From: JBFIHZ01 sp041601535
GTDB taxonomy: Bacteria; Pseudomonadota; Gammaproteobacteria; Xanthomonadales; SZUA-36
DNA: 5,439 nucleotides
Direction: 5' to 3'
Assembly: GCA_041601535.1 (NCBI GenBank)
Contig: JBFIHZ010000290.1
Span: 1 to 5,439, forward strand
Position numbers and translations under genes: made by a program. Below are positions 1-4,201 of this stretch, piece by piece. Below the pieces are notes generated by a model. That model saw only the letters and a program-made list of their open reading frames with translations. It had not been told where the DNA came from and did no database searches. Every line of letters begins with the position of its first letter. The stretch's first letter is position 1.

Positions 1-224
1 ACAGAACGCGCTCCGGACTGGATCAGCTGCAGCTGACGGTTCAGATAGGTTTCGTGCTGCCCGGCAATCTTGGGCCATTGTGGCACCATGCTGTTGCCAT
101 CGGCGCCATGACAGGCGGAACAAACAGCCGATTTGGCCTGGCCGGCGGCGGCATCACCCTCGGCCCATACCTGCAGGCTGTACAGGGCCAGCACACTGGC
201 GGCAACCCGGACGAAAAACTTCAT
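1..224 (-). CDS. Cytochrome c4, N-terminal part (3' end outside window)
   Basis: Seen: reading leftwards from the ATG at 222-224 gives 74 codons, open to the window edge. The product starts MKFFVRVAAS, has a hydrophobic Sec signal peptide with likely cleavage after Ala21 (VWA/EGD), and then a haem-attachment motif C35-S-A-C38-H39 followed by GADGNS and a PKIAGQ segment. Family knowledge: CxxCHGADGNS followed by a P-K-(I/L)-A-G-Q stretch is typical of the first domain of cytochrome c4, a dihaem periplasmic electron carrier of about 200 residues that passes electrons towards terminal oxidases. Only the first haem site is visible; its methionine ligand and the second domain would lie left of the window. 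A strong ribosome binding site (AGGAGA, 7 nt before ATG) fixes the start. It diverges from engB, an association also found in pseudomonads. A single-domain class I cytochrome c cannot be excluded because the gene is cut. Confidence 0.9.
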   Translation of the reverse strand, partial: MKFFVRVAASVLALYSLQVWAEGDAAAGQAKSAVCSACHGADGNSMVPQWPKIAGQHETYLNRQLQLIQSGARS

Positions 225-231
225 GCGACGT

Positions 232-237
232 TCTCCT
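232..237 (-). promoter_or_regulatory. Ribosome binding site of the cytochrome c4 gene
   Basis: The minus strand reads AGGAGA with 7 nt to the ATG at 224-222. This is a near-perfect Shine-Dalgarno sequence and it decides the start of a gene that is otherwise truncated by the window edge. Confidence 0.85.
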
Positions 238-310
238 GAAAACGTAGTCAATTCGGTAACACCAGCAGCAGGCGGCCCAGCACGGCGATAAACGCCCCGC
301 ATCCACTCAC

Positions 311-319
311 TGCTAGAAT
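311..319 (+). promoter_or_regulatory. Putative extended -10 promoter for engB-hemB-aroE
   Basis: Seen: TGCTAGAAT, an extended -10 (TG, one base, then TAGAAT, which matches five of six positions of TATAAT). No good -35 box is found 16-18 nt upstream; the bases there (around 291-296) are GC-rich. Extended -10 promoters can work without a -35. Transcription would start near 326, giving a leader of about 50 nt before engB at 376. The element lies in the 151-nt gap between cytochrome c4 and engB. I found no equally good promoter for the cytochrome gene on the other strand. Confidence 0.5.
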
Positions 320-333
320 GGCCCGACATTATC

Positions 334-347
334 GCGGTTTCGACCGC
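334..347 (+). other. Small hairpin in the engB leader
   Basis: A perfect 5-bp inverted repeat, GCGGT-TTCG-ACCGC, encloses a four-base TTCG loop. If the predicted promoter at 311-319 is right, this lies within the first 10-20 nt of the transcript. It has no run of T after it, so it is not a terminator. It might protect the 5' end of the mRNA, or be chance in GC-rich DNA. Confidence 0.35.
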
Positions 348-375
348 AACGTTCCAGCTTATCCAGGCGATTGAA

Positions 376-1041
376 ATGAGTATTGAAACCGCAGGCCGAA
401 ATCCTTACCGCTCCGCCGAGTACGTAATCAGCGCGCACAACCTCAAACAACTGCCTGCCGACCAGGGCATCGAGGTGGCTTTTGCCGGCCGCTCCAATGC
501 CGGAAAATCCAGTGCCATCAATGCATTGACCGAGCAACGCTCGCTCGCCCGCACCAGCAAGACCCCCGGCCGTACCCAGCAAATCGTGATCTTCGGTATC
601 GACGATGAGCGCCGCATCGCCGACCTGCCCGGTTACGGCTACGCCAAGGTGCCGGCCAAGATCCGTGACCACTGGAAGCACGTGTTACAGCTTTATTTTC
701 AGTCCCGCCGCTCACTGCACGGGGTGGTGCTGGTGATGGACATCCGCCACCCCCTGCGCCCGTTTGACCAGCAAATGCTTGACTGGTGCGCCTGGCGCGA
801 ACTGCCCTGTCACCTGGTGTTGACCAAGGCCGACAAGCTCAAGCGCGGACCGGCCCAATCCACGCTGCTGACGGTACGTAAAAGCCTGCCGCCCATCGCC
901 ACCGCGCAGACCTTTTCAGCCAGCAAGGGCGATGGCAAGCTGGAGCTGATCCAGCGCCTCAATGACTGGTATGGCCTCGGCGAAACGGGTGAAAGTACCC
1001 TTTCGGTGCAGGCTCGCGATAAAATCCCCTCTCGCACCTGA
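376..1041 (+). CDS. engB: EngB/YihA/YsxC ribosome-assembly GTPase
   Basis: Role (family knowledge): a cytoplasmic TrmE-Era-EngA-EngB class GTPase needed for maturation of the large ribosomal subunit; usually essential. Seen: 221 residues, typical of the family (about 200-220). The G motifs are in order: G1 GRSNAGKS (38-45), the G2 region SKTPGRTQ (61-68) with conserved threonines, G3 DLPGYG (83-88), G4 TKAD (150-153) and G5 SASKG (181-185). The GRSN(A/V)GKS and DLPGYGYA signatures are specific to EngB rather than Era or Der. The start at 376 has AGG at 365-367 with 8 nt spacing, and the N-terminus (NPYRSAEYVISA) is where the family begins. The last 18 or so residues after the GTPase core are polar and probably a disordered tail. 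It is the first gene of a tight cluster: its stop codon TGA overlaps the ribosome binding site of hemB, with a 10-nt gap between the genes. Confidence 0.97.
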   Translation: MSIETAGRNPYRSAEYVISAHNLKQLPADQGIEVAFAGRSNAGKSSAINALTEQRSLARTSKTPGRTQQIVIFGIDDERRIADLPGYGYAKVPAKIRDHWKHVLQLYFQSRRSLHGVVLVMDIRHPLRPFDQQMLDWCAWRELPCHLVLTKADKLKRGPAQSTLLTVRKSLPPIATAQTFSASKGDGKLELIQRLNDWYGLGETGESTLSVQARDKIPSRT

Positions 1042-1044
1042 GGA
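1040..1044 (+). promoter_or_regulatory. Ribosome binding site of hemB overlapping the engB stop codon
   Basis: GAGGA, 7 nt before the ATG at 1052. Its first two bases are the last two bases of the engB TGA stop (1039-1041). It favours 1052 over the upstream in-frame ATG at 962, and it suggests that ribosomes finishing engB can reinitiate on hemB. Confidence 0.8.
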
Positions 1045-1051
1045 ACCCGCT

Positions 1052-2047
1052 ATGAGTTTTCCAGCAACCCGACCGCGCCGCATGCGCTCGCAGGGTTTTT
1101 CCCGCCGCCTGATGCGGGAAACCCGACTGACCGTTGATGACCTGATCTGGCCCGTCTTCGTGCTGGAAGGCGATGACGCGGTCGAACCCGTGGAATCCAT
1201 GCCCGGGGTTGAGCGCATGACCATCGACCACCTGCTGCCGGCCGCCCGCTATTGCCAGCAACTGGGTATTCCGGCCATTGCGCTGTTTCCAGTGGTGTCG
1301 CGCGATTGTAAATCGGAAGACGCGCGCGAAGCCTGGAACCCGGAAGGCCTGGCGCAACGCGCCGTGGCGGCGCTGAAAGACGAGCTGCCGCAACTGGGGG
1401 TGATCACTGACGTGGCGCTGGACCCGTTCACCACCCACGGCCAGGACGGCCTGATTGATGACACCGGCTATGTGATGAACGATGCCACCGTGGACGTGCT
1501 GGTCAAACAGGCCCTGTCCCACGCCGAGGCCGGCGCAGACATAGTGGCGCCGTCAGATATGATGGATGGCCGCGTCGGGCTGATCCGGCAGGCGCTGGAA
1601 ACGGAAGGCTTTCCCAACACCCGCATCCTGGCCTACTCGGCCAAGTATGCCTCCAGCTTCTACGGACCGTTCCGCGATGCCGTGGGCTCGGCAGCCAACC
1701 TCGCCGGCGGCAACAAGTACTCCTACCAGATGGACCCGGGCAACACCGATGAGGCCTTGCGCGAAGTTGGCCTGGACCTGGATGAAGGTGCCGACATGGT
1801 CATGATCAAACCGGCCATGCCCTACCTGGACATCATCCGCCGGGTAAAAGACCGCTACCAGGCACCCACTTTCGCCTACCAGGTTTCGGGTGAATACGCG
1901 ATGCTCAAAGCAGCCGCAATGAACGGCTGGCTGGATGAACAGGCCGTGGTGCTGGAAGCCCTGACCGCGATCCGCCGTGCCGGGGCTGATGCCATCCTGA
2001 CCTACTTTGCGGTACAGGTTGCCGAGTGGCTGAGCGAAACGCCGTGA
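1052..2047 (+). CDS. hemB: Porphobilinogen synthase (5-aminolaevulinate dehydratase), zinc-site-less type
   Basis: Role (known): condenses two 5-aminolaevulinate molecules to porphobilinogen, the first common step to haem, sirohaem and cobalamin rings; a cytoplasmic homo-octamer. Seen: 331 residues, normal for the family. The Schiff-base lysines are Lys198 (in YSAKYASSFYGPFRDA) and Lys253 (in MIKPAMPYLD), 55 residues apart, as are Lys205 and Lys260 in the Pseudomonas aeruginosa enzyme. The metal loop reads DVALDPFTTHGQDG (120-133): the three zinc cysteines of the E. coli/human type are replaced by Ala122, Asp124 and Asp132, the same residues as in the P. aeruginosa enzyme. By analogy this enzyme should not need catalytic zinc and should be stimulated by magnesium. 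The start at 1052 is set by a GAGGA ribosome binding site; a longer in-frame start at 962 would overlap engB by 80 nt. The stop overlaps the aroE start by 4 nt. A haem-synthesis gene facing away from cytochrome c4 is a suggestive pairing. Confidence 0.97.
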   Translation: MSFPATRPRRMRSQGFSRRLMRETRLTVDDLIWPVFVLEGDDAVEPVESMPGVERMTIDHLLPAARYCQQLGIPAIALFPVVSRDCKSEDAREAWNPEGLAQRAVAALKDELPQLGVITDVALDPFTTHGQDGLIDDTGYVMNDATVDVLVKQALSHAEAGADIVAPSDMMDGRVGLIRQALETEGFPNTRILAYSAKYASSFYGPFRDAVGSAANLAGGNKYSYQMDPGNTDEALREVGLDLDEGADMVMIKPAMPYLDIIRRVKDRYQAPTFAYQVSGEYAMLKAAAMNGWLDEQAVVLEALTAIRRAGADAILTYFAVQVAEWLSETP

Positions 2048-2871
2048 CCCGGCTGGCGGTATTCGGCCAGCCGGTAAAGCATTCCCTTTCCCCCGCCATC
2101 CACCGCCAGTTTGCCCGCCAGGCCAATGCCGGGGTGGATTACCAGGCCATAGAAGCCACGCCCGAGACGTTTGCGCAAGCTGTGCGTGAACTGCAACTAA
2201 AGGGCGGGCGCGGCTGCAATATCACCGCACCGTTCAAACACGCGGCCTGGCAACTGGCCCAGCGCTGCAGCGACAGCGCCCGACGCGCAGAGGCAGCCAA
2301 CACCCTGGTCTTCGACGGCCCCGATGACTGGTATGCCGACAGCACCGATGGCCGCGGCCTGCTGCGCGACCTGCAGCGCCTCATCGGCAGCCTGGGCGGC
2401 CGGCGCATCCTGATCCTCGGTGCCGGCGGCGCTGCGGCCGGCCTGCTGGGTGATGTACTGGAACAAGCACCCGCCACCACCGTGGTGGCCAACCGTTCAC
2501 TGGCGCGGGCGGAAGCCCTGGCAGAGCGTTTTGCCGATGTCGGCGAAGTGCGTACCTGCAGCCTGGAGGACCTTGCTGGTCTGCCGGCATTCGACCTGCT
2601 GCTGAACGCCACCTCACTCGGCCATGCCGGCGGCCACCCCGGGTTGCATGCGGGCCTGCTGCGGCCCGGCGGCCTGTGTTACGACCTGAACTATGGCACC
2701 GCGGCTGAACCGCTGCGGGCGTACTGTCAGCAGCTGGGGCTGAACTACCACGATGGCCTGGGCATGCTGGTGGAGCAGGCGGCCCTGTCGTTTGAGTTGT
2801 GGATGGGGTTTATGCCGCGCACCGACGAGGTGCTGCGGCAGCTGCGTGAAACGCTTCAGGCAGCCCGCTGA
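2044..2871 (+). CDS. aroE: Shikimate dehydrogenase (NADP+)
   Basis: Role (known): reduces 3-dehydroshikimate to shikimate with NADPH, the fourth step of the chorismate pathway; cytoplasmic. Seen: 275 residues from the GTG at 2044 (E. coli AroE has 272). The N-terminal substrate domain has LAVFGQPVKHSLSP (4-17) with shikimate-binding Ser14 and Ser16, NITAPFK (59-65) with catalytic Lys65, Asn86, and STD with Asp102. The nucleotide domain has GAGGA (126-130) and the NADP-phosphate motif NRSLAR (150-155). The C-terminal DGLGMLVEQAA carries Gln245. The DGLGMLVEQA and NRSxxR motifs favour AroE over YdiB or quinate dehydrogenase. Start choice: GTG 2044 shares four bases (GTGA) with the hemB stop, has a weak GAGCGA site 6 nt upstream, and puts the protein start where the family starts; another in-frame GTG at 2026 would add six residues. 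Small oddities are Ala for the usual Val in NVTVPFK and Ala-Ala after GAGGA. Its 3' end overlaps the convergent TRAP gene by 16 nt. Confidence 0.96.
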   Translation: MTRLAVFGQPVKHSLSPAIHRQFARQANAGVDYQAIEATPETFAQAVRELQLKGGRGCNITAPFKHAAWQLAQRCSDSARRAEAANTLVFDGPDDWYADSTDGRGLLRDLQRLIGSLGGRRILILGAGGAAAGLLGDVLEQAPATTVVANRSLARAEALAERFADVGEVRTCSLEDLAGLPAFDLLLNATSLGHAGGHPGLHAGLLRPGGLCYDLNYGTAAEPLRAYCQQLGLNYHDGLGMLVEQAALSFELWMGFMPRTDEVLRQLRETLQAAR

Positions 2872-3377
2872 CGCAGGGTATTGATGGCCTGACCAACCGA
2901 CACCACCGCCTGCAACAGCAATAACAGCGGCAACAGCAGGATCAGGGACTTCTGCAGATACACCAGCGGCAAGCCACCGGCTTCACGCGCGCCTTCGCGG
3001 ATGGACCAGGAAATGATCACGTAATCCCACGCGCTCCACAGCAGGAACAGGCAGACCGGCACCAGGAACAACGCGATGCCAATCAGGTTAACGGTGGCCT
3101 GATAACGCGGAGAACGCCCGCGGTACAGAATATCCACCCGCACGTGGTCGTCGGTTTGCAGTGCCCAGGCGGCAGCCAGCATGAATACCGCGCCGTGCAG
3201 GTAAGTCACGCTGTCCTGCATCCAGATCCAGCCCAGGTTAAAGCCGTAGCGCAGCACCACCACGGTGAAAGTCAGCAATACCATGGCCAGGGTCAGCCAG
3301 GAAACCGCCTTGCCCGTTGCGGCAATCAGCCATGCCAGCCAGCGCAAGTGGCGCGGCGTGTTATCGGCTGTGGCCAT
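2856..3377 (-). CDS. TRAP transporter small permease subunit (DctQ family), locally orphan
   Basis: Role (known): the four-helix small membrane subunit of tripartite ATP-independent periplasmic transporters, which works with a large permease (DctM) and a periplasmic binding protein to import organic acids by sodium symport. Seen: 173 residues with four hydrophobic helices at about 25-42, 57-75, 96-118 and 143-164. The stretch between and into the helices reads GWIWMQDSVTYLHG (49-62) and DDHVRVDILY (76-85), followed by EAGGLPLVYLQKS (132-144); these are hallmarks of the DctQ subgroup annotated in databases as mannitol/chloroaromatic type. The start ATG at 3377 has AGGT 6 nt upstream. Odd: no large permease or binding-protein gene is next to it. 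Its 3' end runs 16 nt into aroE on the other strand, and upstream is a DUF2782 gene. The substrate cannot be inferred. Transcription together with the DUF2782 gene, across 53 nt, is plausible. The fold assignment is firm; activity as a transporter without local partners is uncertain. Confidence 0.9.
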   Translation of the reverse strand: MATADNTPRHLRWLAWLIAATGKAVSWLTLAMVLLTFTVVVLRYGFNLGWIWMQDSVTYLHGAVFMLAAAWALQTDDHVRVDILYRGRSPRYQATVNLIGIALFLVPVCLFLLWSAWDYVIISWSIREGAREAGGLPLVYLQKSLILLLPLLLLLQAVVSVGQAINTLRQRAA

Positions 3378-3430
3378 GTCCGTACCTGCTGCGGATGTTA
3401 AACCGGGCCGTATTCATCATGCCGACAGGC

Positions 3431-3883
3431 TCAGTCCCATTCCTTGATTTTCCAGTGCACCGGCTTGACCGGGTCGAGGTCTTTGCTGGGTGTGGTTTCC
3501 AGCCGGCCGTCGCCATCGGTGTCGATATAATAGTAGGGAGGGCCCACCTTGGGGGTGACCTTGACCATGTAAACCTGGCCGTTGTGGCTGTATTCCTCCA
3601 CCCGCTTGCCGTCTTCTTCGCGGATCGTGACCGTGGGCTCGATCTGCTCATCCTGCACCTTGGGAGGCAAGGGCTCTTCTTCCTGCACTATGGGTGCCGA
3701 TTCACGCTGCGGTGCATCAATGGGCGGAATTTCCGGCGGCTTTTCCAGGTCTTCCTGGGCCATAACCGGCGCAGCAAAGATCACAGCCAGACTGAGCGAG
3801 GCCGCCAGCAAAGCAGCGGACCTGAGTAATGCGGTGCGCTGGCAGCAAGCCACGGACGGGACTAACCATTTCATTGATTTCAT
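3431..3883 (-). CDS. Secreted DUF2782 family protein of unknown function
   Basis: Function unknown. Seen: 150 residues. Residues 1-42 form a long Sec-type signal peptide: a basic start, Arg21, a hydrophobic core at about 22-38, and likely cleavage VMA/QE after Ala42. Then comes a proline- and glutamate-rich, probably disordered linker (43-82) and a compact C-terminal domain (about 82-147). The domain contains TVTIREEDGKRVEEY, a YMVKVTPKVGPPYYYID segment (105-121) and D121-T-D-G-D-G-R-L-E129. The domain pattern matches DUF2782, small proteins encoded beside polA and thrB in Pseudomonas. The DxDGDGxxE stretch resembles calcium loops of EF-hand/dockerin type, but only one copy exists, so metal binding is conjecture. 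The start at 3883 is supported by AGGAGC 7 nt upstream; an in-frame Met4 at 3874 is less well placed. Predicted location is periplasmic. It diverges from polA across 318 nt and may share a transcript with the TRAP gene downstream. Confidence 0.85.
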   Translation of the reverse strand: MKSMKWLVPSVACCQRTALLRSAALLAASLSLAVIFAAPVMAQEDLEKPPEIPPIDAPQRESAPIVQEEEPLPPKVQDEQIEPTVTIREEDGKRVEEYSHNGQVYMVKVTPKVGPPYYYIDTDGDGRLETTPSKDLDPVKPVHWKIKEWD

Positions 3884-3890
3884 GCTTTAA

Positions 3891-3896
3891 GCTCCT
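3891..3896 (-). promoter_or_regulatory. Ribosome binding site of the DUF2782 gene
   Basis: The minus strand reads AGGAGC with 7 nt to the ATG at 3883-3881. It decides for this start over the second in-frame ATG at 3874-3872. Confidence 0.75.
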
Positions 3897-3949
3897 GCCG
3901 GTGAGCCCAGCCTGATGCATTAACGCCGCCAGTGCAGCAATTGGTCGTT

Positions 3950-3955
3950 ATCATA
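3950..3955 (-). promoter_or_regulatory. Possible -10 box for the DUF2782 gene
   Basis: The minus strand reads TATGAT (five of six matches to TATAAT) within an AT-rich patch (about 3947-3985) that stands out from the GC-rich surroundings. It lies 66 nt upstream of the start codon. No convincing -35 box at 16-18 nt spacing was found; a TTGAAA at 3983-3988 is too far upstream to pair with it. The opposite strand of the same bases reads TATCAT, so orientation is not certain. Confidence 0.25.
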
Positions 3956-4035
3956 AACACAATTTTGTTATTCATTGCCTGATTTCAAGCAGAATACACC
4001 TGCCACGCCTGACGGGTTAGACTGGGCAGTAAGCC

Positions 4036-4054
4036 CGTGCACCTTTGGCGCACG
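4036..4054. repeat. Inverted repeat / hairpin upstream of polA
   Basis: CGTGCACC-TTT-GGCGCACG: seven of eight stem positions pair, with one A/C mismatch, around a three-base TTT loop. It is not followed by a T-run, so it is not an ordinary terminator. It could be an operator, part of a structured leader, or chance. It lies about 150 nt before the polA start. Confidence 0.4.
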
Positions 4055-4066
4055 TGTAACTGACGC

Positions 4067-4088
4067 ACCTGTACCGGGCAAACCTGTA
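4067..4088 (+). repeat. Pair of ACCTGTA direct repeats
   Basis: ACCTGTA occurs at 4067-4073 and 4082-4088, 15 nt apart start to start, just right of the inverted repeat. The spacing is not an integral number of 10.5-bp helical turns (about 1.4 turns), which weakens the case for a same-face binding site. Chance is possible. Confidence 0.25.
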
Positions 4089-4201
4089 TCTGCAGCATCC
4101 GCACTTGGCGTTGCTGTCATCGCCATGATATCAGACCCGTACAGGAACCTGATCATTGCATCTGGATTGCCGACACAACGATTCTGGAATGTCCTGCCAC
4201 C

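Larger units (their letters stand above)
3884..4201. other. 318-nt non-coding divergent region between the DUF2782 gene and polA
   Basis: No convincing gene is found here; short frames on both strands lack recognisable sequence, and one plus-strand frame ends just inside polA. Contents seen: the ribosome binding site and possible -10 of the DUF2782 gene on the left, an AT-rich patch at about 3947-3985, an inverted repeat at 4036-4054, and two ACCTGTA copies at 4067-4073 and 4082-4088. I could not find a clear sigma-70 promoter for polA. There is room for a long polA leader or a small RNA, but no terminator-like hairpin followed by T's supports the latter. Confidence 0.6.

Noticed and set aside
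962..1051. Longer in-frame start for hemB at 962, adding 30 residues
   Set aside because: It would overlap engB by 80 nt and adds residues outside the HemB family pattern, and the ATG at 1052 has a well-spaced GAGGA site.
959..1522. 187-residue minus-strand reading frame opposite the engB 3' end and hemB
   Set aside because: Antisense shadow of conserved coding sequence with no motifs of its own.
2026..2043. Upstream GTG start for aroE at 2026
   Set aside because: It adds six residues before the usual family N-terminus and has no better ribosome binding site; GTG 2044 gives the classic 4-nt overlap with the hemB stop.
2139..2612. 157-residue minus-strand reading frame opposite aroE
   Set aside because: Arg/Ser/Ala/Pro-rich shadow of aroE with no recognisable domain.
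3317..3829. 170-residue plus-strand reading frame opposite the DUF2782 and TRAP genes
   Set aside because: The opposite strand has a signal peptide, ribosome binding site and family match; this frame has none.
4036..4054. Rho-independent terminator in the polA spacer
   Set aside because: The stem has a mismatch and no T-run follows on either strand.
3968..4156. 62-residue minus-strand reading frame in the same spacer
   Set aside because: Low-complexity composition, no family resemblance and no supporting ribosome binding site.
3884..4201. A Spot 42/ErsA-type small RNA gene, since such RNAs lie close to polA in other Gammaproteobacteria
   Set aside because: Those lie downstream of polA, whereas this spacer is upstream, and no promoter-terminator pair bounding a small RNA is visible.
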